Assembly: GCF_040054535.1 (NCBI RefSeq)
Contig: NC_090777.1
Coordinates: forward strand, 12,797,501-12,861,500
From: Antennarius striatus
Taxonomy: Eukaryota > Chordata > Actinopteri > Lophiiformes > Antennariidae
Direction: 5' to 3'
DNA: 64,000 nt
Below the pieces are notes generated by a model, which worked only from the letters and a program-made list of their open reading frames with translations, was not told where the DNA came from and searched no databases. Below are positions 1 to 43,580 of this stretch, piece by piece. The position numbers were made by a program, and so were the translations under genes. The first letter of the stretch is position 1, and the number at the start of each line of letters is the position of its first letter.

Positions 1-1011
1 CAGACAGTGATGATTGTTTATGAGGGTAAAATAGCTTCCTGTCTCACTTCAGGATGAGTTGGTGTGCTGTCCCGATGGCAACAATTTTCCTACACAGTAT
101 TGAGATTTACTTCTTTATAAAAACATATATGCTTATTAAAGGCTAAAAGGAGGAACTTTAGAAAACAATTTAAGTTTATTTCACAAATCTGTAGTTTTGT
201 TCCTAGGTGATCCTGGTATATCAAGAGTGGAGGAAAGTAAAAGTAAATACTAATGGTGTCACCAGTATTTGCAACAGGAACAAGACAAGCCAACAGGCAC
301 ATATATTTTCTCTCTCTAGTCAAATGCTGGCATGTCACAGAATTGTCACAGAATGCTGTTTCTCGTCTGTTTTAATTAAAATTACTCATCCTCTCCTATC
401 TTTTTTTTTAATTTTGAAGAAGAAGTACATTCAAAGTACATACTTTAAGATTATTGCAAACTGTAGGCAAATATCCGAATATTATTAAGTATCTTCTGGA
501 ACATAGAAATTACATTCTGATGGAATGCCTTGTCTTGATAATATATTTGTCAAGCAAATGTATTACCAGTTGTTATAGGTCATGTTTACATTGATTGGAT
601 TAGGCTAAATCGGAACAGTTATTAGAAGATGAATTATTTTCTGCTTTCGGTTGCAATTGCCAGAAATCCAATTAAAAATCTGAGTTGCATGAAATCTCTC
701 ACACAACATTTCTGCAATCAAGACATGAAGGGCACTTCAATGTTCCCCCATAGAGTTAATATTAGCTACCCATTCAAGCATGACTGGACCATTACTTCTA
801 CACTAAAACCCTTAGCAGAGGTCAATCATGTCACTGAAAGACAGGCACACGCACCACACACATACACATCACTGTATGCGTAGCAGCTACTGGGTGAGTA
901 TACCTGCTTCTGATTGTATTATATAAGCTATAGCAATAAGACTTTAGTAATCTCATTGTCATTTTTGTCTCTGATTTTGACTGTTTTAATCACAAAACTC
1001 TCAAAGACGAA
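1..1011. other. 5' flank of clcnk, no gene seen
   Basis: AT-rich sequence with no exon I recognise. A short ORF at 629-883 has no family motif. The clcnk promoter should lie here or in an unrecognised upstream noncoding exon, but I see no clear TATA box or CpG-rich core. Confidence 0.4.
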
Positions 1012-20582
<19,571 letters not shown>

Positions 20583-23170
20583 GCGGTGACACACAGGAAA
20601 TACGCACGTCGCTTGACCTTTATCCAAGCAGACGTGAATCCATCTTGCCTGATTAACTGTAACACAATCCCAGCTAAAGTAATGATATCACTTTTTCATT
20701 TCCCAACCATAACAATGTTTGCACACAAACAAAAGTGGCATTAGCTGGAGGCTTCCATGATTAAAATTTATCAGAGCTTATTGTCTTGTCTCGTATTGTA
20801 ACTTTCAGGATTTCGTCCAATGGGAAGATTACACATTATCTCATTTGCTGCACTTTTTTACACAGCATTATTAAAAGTGTGTCCACACAGAATAATTTCG
20901 AGTGGAGATGGAAACTAAAGCTTGGACCTTGTGCCTCGTGCGCTCATGTAACCACATTTCTCCACAAGTACATTTTGGTTTTGCAGATAGCTGAAACATC
21001 CTTGAGTTGAGTCGTACCGACATCTTGTAGTGTTAAAGGCAGGTAGTGGTCCAAATGGCAATTTCCCCTCAACATTTCTCTTAGGACTTTTCAAAGTAAA
21101 ATGCAAAAATAAGGCTGGTAGCAGCAGAAATGGAATACAATATTAAAGAAATTGAATATTATTTTAATAATTATGTTGTAATAGATGAATAATCACCTCG
21201 AACTGAGGAAAGTGGTGTTTTGCCTTCAATGAGTATTACGTATCTTCAGAGGAGGAGGTCCTATGCATTTTTTTTAACCAAAGACTATTTTACCTGGTCT
21301 CCTTATGATTTAAGAGCCATTATGTATACGGATATGGATGGAGTGTTTTGTCTTTATCTTTATTCTGTATGTACTTGTTTTTGGAAAGTATAAACTACAA
21401 ACTGAAAAGTACCGCCAGATACTTTTGGAGTGTGGTGACTTCATAATTTAAGCATGAGAATCATTCATTCATTCATTCATTCATTCATTCATTCATTCAT
21501 TCATTCATTCATTCATTCATTCATTCATTCATTCATCTTATCTGCTTCATCTGCTTTTGTGGGTCACGGGGTTGGTTACTAGAGCCCCCCACAGAGGTGG
21601 GGGACACCCTGAGTACGACACCGGTGCACTCATGCTCCCATTCATACCTATGGGTAATTTGGAATGATCAATTCACTTGAAGTGCTTATTTTTGGAGGTA
21701 GGAGGATGCCGGAGAACCCAAAGAGAACCCACGCAGACATGAGAAGGACATACTGTACAAAGTCTGCACAGAAAGAACTCAAACTGAGAATCTTCTACCT
21801 GTGAGGCGACAGCGCTACCCACTGCACCACCGTGCTGCCGAGATTGTCACTCAAAGATAAAAAAAAAACATTTCATGTGGTGATTCTCCTCTCAGAGCAC
21901 GTTGTACTTCATCACATCCTCTTCCATTTAACCATTTATGCTGCTTTTGAAACTTCAGACCCTTTACTGCCATCTTGTGGCTGAAATATTCATTCATTTT
22001 CCTGAAGACGATCAATAATCTTCTCGTCGTCAGTGGGTTATCCAATACGGGTCATGGGTTGACGTTGGAGGCTATCCCAGTTGACTAGGGTCAGAGTCCA
22101 TGTACAGTACACCTTGGACAAGTTGCCAGTTTATCTCAGGGCATCTTGTGAAATATATGCGTATTTATTTTTGCACATACAGAGGAGAATAATTGAGTTG
22201 GTTCTGTCCCGAGATCGGTTCATTTTTATTGCATCTTCACAAGAATTAGAAGTTCTGTTTAGAACCACAACTCCACTCAGTAGATGGAACAACTGCCAAA
22301 TGTCTCTGGCACAGCAACCTGTGTGTTACATCCCTACTGCTCATATTTTTCTTCACAGAAAAATAGAACGTGCACAGCTGCCACCCCAGGGAATTAAAAT
22401 GCAATTTTCTTATCTTAAAGTACTGCATACATTTTGTTGTGGTTTTCTCTCTCTAAATCAATTAAACGCCATCCAGAGCTGCTCTAGAGATAAAAACAGG
22501 GGAAAGAGTCATGCTGCACCACAGCTTCATTTCGTTTGAACCAAGAACACCATGACAGGTGATATTAACACCTCCATTCTCTTCTCATCTCCTGCAAACA
22601 AACTGACGACATAAATGAGGTACACACACCAACCTTCCCTGCATTTTTCTTCACTTTTTTCTTTTCTGCATGACTCCCTGAACCTGTCGTTCACACAAAC
22701 CTGTGAATGTGCGCTAATCATAGATGAGACTTCTTTTCAACAGACCTCTATCTAAATTTGCCTGAGCAACCACTTTTAATTTTGCATATTATTTGCACTC
22801 TAATTATCTGGATGTTGCCATTCCTTAATTATTAACCAGAAAGTGTGTGCGAAAAACCAGAACTGGTCACAACGGGTGCTTTATAACAAGATATTTACTC
22901 TAGAATTGTATTCTTCACAGTTCAGTTTTACATATAATATGAAAGGATTTTAATTTACATAATAAAAAATATAACATAGTAATTTTGTACATTCACAAAA
23001 GATTATGCTTCACCCAGGGATAAAACACCATCTGGAGTCTCTGTAGGCCAGAAGCCTGTCCAGTAAAGTCTTAAGAAATCTCACTAATACAGTATATTAT
23101 TTGTCTGTCATTGCTGGTGATTGAGTCTCAAGTCCTCTCTGTGAGCTTCACTTTAGAGATTCCATCAAGC
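20583..23170. other. Convergent gap between clcnk and fam131c
   Basis: The two genes face each other tail to tail. The left part holds the clcnk 3' UTR (ATTAAA at 20760-20765). The right part probably holds the fam131c 3' UTR, with a - strand ATTAAA near 22949-22954. Between them are the SINE at 21460-21841 and a short related fragment at ~22035-22130. No other gene was recognised. Confidence 0.5.
21460..21841 (-). mobile_element. tRNA-derived SINE with (ATGA)n tail
   Basis: Read on the - strand it starts ggcagcacggtggtgcagtg followed by gtagcgctgtcgcc, a box-A-like promoter region. It then runs through 'tctgcgtgggttctc' and 'ggagcatgag' to a 3' end 'gtgacccacaaaagcag' and a (TGAA)n tail at 21462-21536. 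The degraded box B lies near 21770. This is the most complete copy of a family whose 3' ends are scattered through the clcnk introns. The class assignment is from memory of fish repeats. Confidence 0.65.
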
Positions 23171-33659
<10,489 letters not shown>

Positions 33660-36238
33660 CTGCACAATGCAATCCACAAGAAGAGGGAGAATATGACACA
33701 TTAATAATTTACATAGAGTAAAAAAAATAAAAAAATCTTGTATTTCAGTGAAAGCTAAAAAATGAGCTTAATTTTAGCTTTGACATTAATATTGGGATTG
33801 AATGGGTTTCATATGCCAAAGACAGAGTATTTAATCTCACAGGGGGGGGGGGGCAGCAGACGAATCACTCGACCATAAGGTGGGAATAAAAAATGCAATA
33901 CATGCAAACAGACACAAGCTCACTTGCAGACAACTTCCTTTTGTCAAACATTTCTTGTTTATGAGGACTTCATTCTTTTCTCTCAAGAAAAAATGGGGAC
34001 AATAATAGTCAATGTTTATGAATTTTCTGCTCTCAGGCCGAATGAAGTGTGATCTAAGTAGGTTATTTTAAACTTACATGGAATTTTCACACGTGTGTGA
34101 GGATGTGATGGAGCCTGGCGATGAAGCAGATTGAGCATTTTATGTGTGAAAGAGAAATTAATCATAGAAAAGATTTTGAGCGTCCTGCATACAATCATGC
34201 TTATTTTTGTTTCAATAAATCATTATAAGGAGGAAATGGAGTAATTACCATGCAGCCAATTCTTACAATTAATCTGGAAGCTAAAACACTTCCATTTTTA
34301 TTTAGCACATATTAATCAAGCACTAAGTTTGACCCCGATTTAGTTCCTGAAGATTTTCTCAAAGGGTGTATTAGGTAACAATCTTTGAGGAGACAGTTCA
34401 CAATATGTTTACAGCAAAGTTCAGGCGGTTTGCAGATGGAAGTTAAGATAAAGTGTGCACACATTGCTCTGATGGCCGGTCTTTTTCCTTTTCCTTCAAG
34501 TCTGAAGCATCATCTGTGACAGTGATTGGTATGTGATTGTGACAGGGAGGTATCTATCACTCCATCATAATCCTGGTGTAGTGCAGATCAAACACAGGGT
34601 GGTCACAGAGGCTCTCCAAAAACAGACTATTTGTTTGTGCTTCAGCCAAATGCTGTAAAATCCGTGACACATTTCAAACATAGACCTATAAACACCGCCG
34701 ACCAGGAGTTCATGAACCCCCTGATGATCCAGAAGAGTTATTCCTGCAGGAATAACTTCTCAACTGAATATGACACACTGACAGGGTTAGAATCTCCTAA
34801 CAGGGGGTGTTCTTGTTGTGTCAGTAAACCTTCTCACACCTCTAGCCAATTTACCATGTTTATTCCAACAACACACTTGCAAGTTTAAGCCACTAAATAC
34901 GTCCACTTTTACTGTGTCTGGTACACAAAAATGATCTGAGAGTTACTGCTGCCACCAATGAGATTATGTTTTTAACAGCTGTCTGTCCGTCAGTCTGTTC
35001 ATCTGCTAGTCTGTGTGCTTGATAGGTCTAGAAGTTAGGAACAGAGTTTGATCGTTCTGAAGAGGAACGACCCAAGAAACAATACATTTGATTTTGACTG
35101 TGATCTGGAAAATTGTAAGACACTTTTATGTGTCTCTACCCGCTCACGGTGCTCACTGGGGAGATGAGTAATTATAACTTATTATTCAGAATCACAAGGA
35201 GATACCATTCTTCTCTGAAGGTGAGCTCCACTATACATTTGCTTAGAAAAGGAAGTTGTGCCACAGGGAGGTTGAAGCCCAAATATGAATTTAAAAGTGG
35301 GGAAACTGAGAATTCGCTCTACTAGTGCTGCACAGTTGTTATGAAGTACAAATGTGTTTTGAATTTCTATTCACATATATACGAAACCTTTCATATACAT
35401 ATGAAACTTTAAATGTTATATTTATTTCACTCTTATTCCACCAGGAGGACTTTAACAAATGCTAATGGTCAGTTAACCCCCCATCACAGCAAAACATTAT
35501 CATACGTATCGCTTACAGATTAAGAGTTTAGGTTCCATTTTTCAAGATTGGGAGATTTTTGTCTCTGAAATGTAAACCTAATGGTTAATGAGTTATGTTC
35601 TTCATTAAAGGTATCTGCAGAAGGACAGCGCTGTGTAGCTATACACCTCCACATTCTAACCACGGGAATAAAGATGATTATGTGGAGAAAATAAAAAAGT
35701 AATTTAAAAACCCACTGCATTAGCAGTTGCCTCGGGGACTAATTTGTACCAAAGAAAAGTTCCAGTCAAAACTGTTTTTTTTTCAGTCCAACTGTGAGAA
35801 GTTCAGACTGAAAAAGGCGTCAACCTGCAAGGCAAAGGGTAGGGTTTCACTTGCCTTGATAGGGGACGCCTGTCCCTCCTCAGTCTGGTCGTGTTGTGCT
35901 GTCCTGTGATGATGGAGATCTGTGGCGAATGACACACATGAACACTTTTGTCAGCAGAACGCTCTATCAGTGTGTCTTTTGTGTTCCATGGCATGGATTT
36001 GATTTATAAAGTCAAAACCAAGTTGTTTCTAACGGCCAGGGGTAAAGGGAGGCTCATATATAATGGATAAGAGGTAAAGAGAGAGAGAGAGAGCAGTGAA
36101 TCCCCTTACAGCCACTTAACTCTGCATATTTGCTTGATGGAAATGAGTTTCATAGAATGACAAGAGGAAGTGAAGGGCAGTGCAGAATGAGGGGTAATTA
36201 ACATTATTTAAAAGGTCAGTGGACGGGTGTACACACAG

Positions 36239-36588
36239 CAGGGCTCGAAATTGCGCCCATTTTGGGCGCATATGCGCCCAAATTTTTATCAGTGCGACCA
36301 TTGAATATATTTGGGAGCACCGGTGCGACCAGGGGGGAAATCTGGTGCGCCTTTTTTTGTGTGAGACCGCGCTCCTGCGGTCCTTCCAGGAAACAATGAG
36401 AGCGCTGCTGCGGCTGCTCTCCTGGGGGAGAGAGGAGGAACGGAGGTGGACGGAGCGTCTCCACCGCTCCGTCACTGCCTTGCTTTTTTTTTGGGGGGGG
36501 GGGTGCTCCTGAAGTCTTTGTTGGTGCTACTAACTTCTACATTTGGGAGCCTCTGTGCTACCAAGAAAAAAAGTTAATTTCGAGCCCT

Positions 36589-36589
<1 letters not shown>
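36239..36589 (+). mobile_element. Complete hAT-like MITE with inverted termini
   Basis: 351 bp bounded by CAGGGCTCGAAATT at the left and AATTTCGAGCCCTG at the right, a perfect 14-bp inverted repeat. The flanks are ACACACAG (36231-36238) and ACACACAC (36590-36597), a near-perfect 8-bp duplication of hAT size. It has no coding capacity. An interrupted relative lies at 26295-28046. Confidence 0.88.
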
Positions 36590-36908
<319 letters not shown>

Positions 36909-37631
36909 TCTCACTGTTCTTTCCTGTGTGTGGAGCCTCACGCCTACTTCCCTCCATGCTTTACAACATCCCACCATAATTAAAAGCTGAAAGGGATCCT
37001 TCCTGGATATTAGGAGAATTTCTCCTGCAGATACAGCTAGAAAATATGCTGTGAGACTGTATTATGTTAATTATGTTAATTTACTGACAAAATGGTGGCC
37101 ACAGAAAGATCATACAGCTTACAATCATATAAAATTTCTACTTTTTTTGAACCATTTTGTTTTGTTAGCGTAAACTGCTTCGTGTGGAGGAGCGTTATCT
37201 GAACAGGTTTTAAGATGAAACTATCATATTTTCTCCCAAAAACTGATAGAGAGCAAACAACTGAATTGTAAACCAAGTCACATCACAATGTGCATAAACC
37301 ACTAATGGCCTCTGGTGACAACCCCTCTATTAAGCCTCCTACCTCAAGTTTGTCTCTTTACAATCCGTTCAGATCAAGGATTGCTGTGACAGAACACACC
37401 AAATACACACATCAGTTTTTGAGACGAGTGCTTTCCTGACAGAATTCCAGAATGTCTAGTTTCCATGATGCCTTTCTGTCAAATAAACACTTCTGTCAAA
37501 CTGAAAACATTATTAACTCTGCAGTCAACACCTCAGGCTGCCCTTTTTTAGAATTCCGCACACATGTTTAATGTATGATCTAAGTTCCTGGAACTTGATT
37601 CAACATCACAGACACCTGAATGGGTACTGAC

Positions 37632-37662
37632 CTTTATGACCTTTGCAGAGGCAGGTACCCAT
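37632..37662 (-). CDS. fam131c: Weak candidate for fam131c first exon
   Basis: On the - strand, accATGG opens MGTCLCKGHK and is followed by donor gtcagt at 37631. Human FAM131C starts MGSC, and Gly2 with nearby Cys suits N-myristoylation/palmitoylation. The phase (1) does not join directly to the exon at 33659 (phase 0), so one more exon would be needed and was not found. This may be chance. Confidence 0.25.
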
Positions 37663-37918
37663 GGTCTTAGGATGGCAGGACAGTTATCTGTTCACCATGG
37701 TGGCTTGAAGATGAGGAGAATGAGAGGAGGAAAGGGTGGAAGGAAGGTGAGAAAAATAGACAAGCGTACCAGAGGAGCTGAGAGAAGTGAGGAGCTGAGG
37801 CAGGGGGAAAGTGAGAGAGCTGATGACAGCTGATGCATCGGCTCACTTCTCTGTAAAGGAGGAGAGAGTGAGAGAGTGACACAAACAAGGTGTGGGGAGG
37901 GGGGACACAGACACAGGG

Positions 37919-37928
37919 AGAGGAGAGA

Positions 37929-37977
<49 letters not shown>

Positions 37978-38011
37978 GGGGGGCAGAGAGAGAGAGAGAG
38001 AGAGAGAGAGA
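37919..38011 (+). repeat. (GA)n polypurine tract
   Basis: About 93 bp of GA units with GACA interruptions, inside a ~200-bp purine-rich region. A short CTGT/CCGT run follows at 38123-38181. Confidence 0.9.
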
Positions 38012-38703
38012 ATCTGAGAGAAAGCTTAAATGCTTTTTGCTGATGATTTTGAATCTCCTCCCCTTTATTTCTTCTGATATCCTCCCAATCCAGACATTTT
38101 TCCATCTCAGTGTCTGTAAGGATCTATCTGTCTGTCTGTCCGTCCGTCCATCCATCTGTCTATCTGTTTGTCTGTCTATGAGGACACATTGGTTTCCATA
38201 TGAAAGAAAGTTTGTTTTCACTATGACTGTATGGCTGCAATCAAACTATAAATTAGATCAATCATCTTATCATCGGTTTTCTATTATTTCAATGTTTATT
38301 TCATTTCATATAGACTTACTGTAGTTGTATAATGTCTTTACTTCTTGAATGCTATCTGTTTAGTAGTCCATATAACTCGGACTATTAACACACACATCCA
38401 CACATTTACACACCATGTGTTGTATCTGTTGTGACCTTGTGGTGACTAGTGAAACAATCACACACACTGTTCCGTCCACAGCCCTCGTAGTCTCTGTTCA
38501 CGCTGCCCATGTGAATGTATGCCAAATGGAACCAGGACTTTTTGTAACACTTGCTCCAGCACTGCCCTTGCCTCCATTGTGGGGAAAATCCTGTCACCAT
38601 GGCAACCAAACTGTTCCATGATTTTTAAAGCCTTTCTCTCCCCTAATTGTGAAAAGAAAGGGGACAAAAAGCGTCATCTGATGACATTATATCACTGCTA
38701 AAA

Positions 38704-38705
<2 letters not shown>

Positions 38706-38791
<86 letters not shown>
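38706..38791. repeat. (CA)n microsatellite
   Basis: About 43 uninterrupted CA units. Confidence 0.97.
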
Positions 38792-38793
<2 letters not shown>

Positions 38794-41650
38794 AACATTT
38801 ATCGTGAGCATATGGAGGTATATTTTAGGAGTTCAAACTATGGAGCTATAACTACAGACTTTTCACAGGAGGGTGAAACCCATTTGAATGAGTTTGGTTC
38901 TGCAGCATCGCAGCTGCATATTGGTGTTAGTGACATGACCCCCCCCCCTCCCCTTCTCTCTCTCTCTTTCTGTCTCTCTCTCTCCACCACACTGTGTCCC
39001 AATATATATTGCCCCCATCAACTATCTTGCAGACCCAGATTATTGTCTGGGTCTGGATCTAATTATGCATCGTGTTGGGGCATCATGAGCTTTCCACGCT
39101 TCTGCATTTTATTTTGCTTTGCTAATTATTATCTTCCTTGATATCAGTAAAATATGTCAGGAAAGACTCATGCCAGGTAACAGGAGAAAAACATGATAGT
39201 GAATGTAAACTCTGTACAAATCCAGATCAGGTTTAAAACTTAGTTAATCTGGCCCACGACCAACCCCTACACAATAACTGTATACAAAAAAATATTAACA
39301 ATTAAAATATGTTGACTAGATTTCAAAACAGCTCAAACACAAGAAGAATAAATGAATTAAAAAAACACTTGGATAATCACATTTCACATTTCTCTAACTC
39401 ACTAGGTTAAGTTAGAACATAGACCAGAGCTATTCCCTTCATGTTCTCAGGATAAACCTGCATCTGTAGGTTAGGTTACTGATATCTCCAAGCTTGAAAT
39501 GCCAACAGCTGGATGTCTTCACAGTAACCATGTTCCAGAATGCATTGAGGGGATCCTGAGGGTACACGGGTGCCTCCAGGCTAATGCATGTGGTTTGATT
39601 CAAAGAGTAAGTTAACTCAAAAAACCTCATCAGGAAGTAGTGGAACTCTCTCACAGACTCCAATGACCCCTCTTGGGCCTGCCTGACGAACCTGATTGGA
39701 TAATCTTTTAAAAGCCTCGAGATGCTATAGGTTATAGCGTAACCACCGTTCTCTGAGTGAAGAGACTGCCAACCCTATGGTCCACCTTCATTACTCCTTC
39801 ATCTTCATCCCTGCCTTACTAATTCTTTCACAGCAGATTGGGTTTAAATTGTGATATAGGTCCATGGGGGGTTCTGTTGGGGGAAGAAATCTGAACTTTA
39901 ACACTTTGCCTTCCTTGTCCAAACATGTGATGGAATCAGATCTGAGTTGTCGGCACATGGAGCTCCTACTTTATCAACTGAACAGAACCGTCTGCCCCCC
40001 GTGCTGTGAGACAGTACAGTTGTTGTACCTGTGGAGTGTTTTACAACGTAAAGATGCCTCCTGTTCATTAGTTTTTATCGCAAGAGCATAACACGTTCCC
40101 TCTCCTCAACATGTTTCTGATTTTTTTCATTTGTTGTTTATCTCTTTCTCTATCTCTGCTTTTACACCATGACGTGACTGCTTAGCGGAGGTCTGAATAC
40201 CAGTGTCCACACACATCTTCGTCTGTTGTTGGTGCATCCCCCAAATTCACTTGAATTGTCTGGCCTCTATGGACTGATGGAAATTGATCAATACTTTTAC
40301 TGACCTGAAAGCCCAGATGAGCCCCAGAGGAAACTAAAAGACCCCACGGAGGATTGCGAAATCCCACAGGAATATTTTTGGAATGTTTTCATAAAAGATT
40401 CTTTTTGGTCCTGTTGCTCAGGTTGAGACCCTCCTGTCAGGACTGAGATAGCTGGTCAGGGTCAGTCTGCCCTCTGGTGGATAAAGGGAGAAATGCAGCA
40501 GATGTGTCTTAGTGTATCTCGTGAAGTGTATCATGGAGTCATGTCACAATGTTTCACATGCTCTATTTTGTATTTTTGTATTTTGCTCTCCAAATAAATG
40601 CATTCCTAATCGTAACCAGGCACATGGACAAAGCAGCAGGGATTCAGAGAAGAAATGTTCCACCAATAATTAAATCTGTCAGGGCAAAATGTTTCCTAAT
40701 CCCCCAACCGTCGGTCACTGTCTGTCACTTTGCTTGTCACAAAGAATACAATCCCTCAGCTGTTAGATTTTCACATCTCTATTTACAATCTCTTAAAAAG
40801 GCCTGTGTCCTGTGACTCCCCTTTTGTCCCTGTGCTATTCTTAAACTACTGTACCTTAAAAGCAACATTCATGTGTGTGACTGAACCTCCAGTTTGTTGA
40901 GATGTTCCATCAAACTAAATGGATGTTGAATTGTAAAAGAATGTGGGTTTTTCCTCGGTAGGAAAAGGGAGCAGGAAGAATGTTTCACGTCCATGTACAC
41001 ATAAAAAAAAGCTATGATGTTCTTCACTGGGAAGCCACAGACATTCGGCAACAATCATTTCTGTGGTCCGTTGAGGCGAAGTGGGAGCTGGATGTGTTTC
41101 AATACTGATTCCGCAAATATAGCCGTTTATACGCTCATCATACATGAATCATTTTATGCACTTTACACGGTCAATTTGTGATGAAATACAAGTGTCAATG
41201 CTTTGATTCTTTCATTTTCAAAAAATCTAGTCGTGTCATAATTTGACCTCCTGGTTGAAGACTGAGTCCGTGGGGGAATTTCCCTCTTTTATATAAATAA
41301 ACTATAATGGAGAGAAAACGCACTTGGAGTGATATTCTAAACTTCTTGCTCAGTCAAACTGACAGACCACCACACTTTTTATAGACCTACCCTGCCTCAG
41401 ACAGATCCACATGTCACACTCAGCTGCCCACCAGAGTCTTCCGCTGCCTGTCAGGAGCTGAAGGAAAAGTTGCTCTTGAAAGAGAGCACTGAAATGTGAA
41501 ATCCCCAAAAACCGAGTGGGAAACAAAGACATGAGAGTTCAGGGGATTCTGGTTTAGACTCAAAATGATTACCTCATATGCTAATAATAGATTATTAGAT
41601 CGTAACATGAAAGAACCAAAGTCCAATTGATCCCATTCAAGTTTGGCTGC

Positions 41651-41732
41651 CTATAGACCTACAGTATATACGCCTATGGACCTACAGATCTATAGATGTG
41701 TAGATCTATGGATCTATAGACCCACAGATCTA
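41651..41732 (+). repeat. Short degenerate tandem repeat
   Basis: Repeated 'gacctacag', 'gatctatag' and 'ctatgga' units of about 9-18 bp, roughly five copies. The function is unknown; it is probably a minisatellite. Confidence 0.6.
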
Positions 41733-42299
41733 AATAAAAACTGAATTTAATTCAGACTCTGTTTTATTTTAGCGAGCTAATTTCTGGCATCAAGGCCTCT
41801 TACAATGAATCATGCTGACTTCTTATAATTGATGGAATGGACAATGAGAGTTGAATGACTTTATTTTTTATCTCCTTGTAGTTTGTCTGATATATTAAAC
41901 CGGTTTGTTTTTTGTCTGGAAGAATTGATTAAATTTTGAGGCAGACACAGATGCACATTGTTGTCCATGTTTAACCCGACACATTTTAAGATATGGCCCC
42001 AAAATTTAATCAACTAATAATAATGATCAAAATGATAAAAAAAATCAAAAACCACTGCATGTAGGTGGATCCAGATCTGGATCATAATATTGATGTAATA
42101 TTTAATGTCAGATGGTGGTGTTTTTCTAGTTGTCCTGGATCATTTTTCACATCTGATACAGTATGTATGTTTTGATTTTTGATCAAAATTTGCCTAATTG
42201 TTCTTCACTAACCTGAACTCAGTGTTTTCAGTGATTGGGACATCACGATGTTTTGTGAGAATACCTGTAAATAAACATTATATGAATTATTTTTCTTTT

Positions 42300-43580
42300 A
42301 TAGAGGGATCACACTCCTCAGCCTGTCGGGGAAAGTCTATTCCAGGGTGCTGGAGACGATGATTAGACCTATAGTCGAACCATGGATTCAGGAGGAACAA
42401 TGCGGTTTTCGTCGCGGTCGTGGAACACTGGATCAGATCTACACTCTCCATTGAGTGCCCGAGGGTTCATGAGAGTTTGCCCAACCAGTTTACATGTGTT
42501 TTGTGGATCTGGAGAATGCATTCGATCTTGTCCCTCATGGTATCTAGTGGGGAGTGCTTTGCTGAGGGCTGTCCGGTCCCTGTATGACTGAAGCCAGAGC
42601 TTGGTTCGCACTGCTGGCAGTAAGTCAGACCTGTTCCAGGTGCATGTTGGACTCCGGCAGGGCTGCCCTCTATCACCGGTCCTGTTCATAAACTTTATGG
42701 ACATAATTTCTAGGCGCAGCCAGGGTCCGGAGGGAGTCCGGTTTGGGGATCAAAGGATTTCATCTCTGCTTTTTGCAGACGATGTTGTCCTGTTGGGCCT
42801 CATCAAACCTGGACCTTCAGCGTGCACTGGGACGGTTTGCAGCTGAGTGCAACACAAGTAGGATTAGGATCAGCACCTCTAAATCCGAGGCCATGGTTCT
42901 CGACCGGAAAAGGGTGGTGTGCCCTCTACAGGTCGGTGGAGAGTCCTTACCCCAAGTGGAGGAGTTTAAGTATCTTGGGGTCTTGTTCACGAGTGAGGGA
43001 AGGATGGAACGTGAGATTGACAGACGGATCGGTGCAGCTTCTGCAGTGATGCAGTTGCTGTATAGGTCTGTCGTGGTGAAGAAGGAGCTGAGTCGTAAGA
43101 TGAAGCTCTCGATTTACCGGTCAATCTACGTTCCTACTCTCACCTATGGTCAAGAGCTTTGGGTCATGACCGAAAGGACAAGATCCCGGATACAAGCAGC
43201 TGAAATATGTTTTCTCTGTAGGGTGGCTGGGCTCACCCTCAGAGATAGGGTGAGGAGCTCAGTCACCAGGGAGGAGCTCGGAGTAGAGCTGCTGCTCCTC
43301 CGCCTCGAGCGGAGCCAGCTGAGGTGGCTCGGGCATCTATTCAGGATGCCTCCTGGACGCCTCCCTGGGGAGGCATGTCCTACCGGGAGGAGACCTCAAG
43401 GAAGACCCAGGACACACTGGAGGGACAATGTCTCTCGGCTGGCCTGGGAACGCCTCGGGCTCCCCCTGGAGGAGCTGGAGGAGGTGTCTGGGGAGAGGGA
43501 AGTGTGGGCATCCCTGCTGAGACTGTTGCCCCAACGACCTGGCCCTGGGTAAGGGGTAGATGATGGATTGATGGATGGAT
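42300..43580 (+). mobile_element. 5'-truncated non-LTR retrotransposon (LINE) with decayed reverse transcriptase
   Basis: Starts inside the RT with GITLLSLSGKVYSRVLE and EEQCGFRRGRGTLDQ. A stop occurs near 42453. RT resumes with VGLRQGCPLSPVLF and the catalytic box SSLLFADDVVLLG (42760-42800), then a frameshift near 42800. The C-terminal part runs on to 43552 (FKYLGVLFTSEG, YVPTLTYG, GRRPQGRPRTHWRD). It ends in a (ATGG)n tail. The clade is not assigned. Stop and frameshift make it inactive. Confidence 0.88.

Noticed and set aside
629..883. 84-codon ORF upstream of clcnk
   Set aside because: No homology seen, not in phase with any clcnk exon and followed by no clear donor.
39439..39663. - strand ORF containing PQDPLNAFWN, considered as the missing fam131c exon
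   Set aside because: Resemblance to the human 'DPLNPD...WDPW' stretch is superficial, and no acceptor/donor pair with the needed phases was found.
42743..43552. 269-codon ORF as a host gene
   Set aside because: It contains the C-terminal part of a LINE reverse transcriptase downstream of a decayed FADD box, and ends in an (ATGG)n tail.
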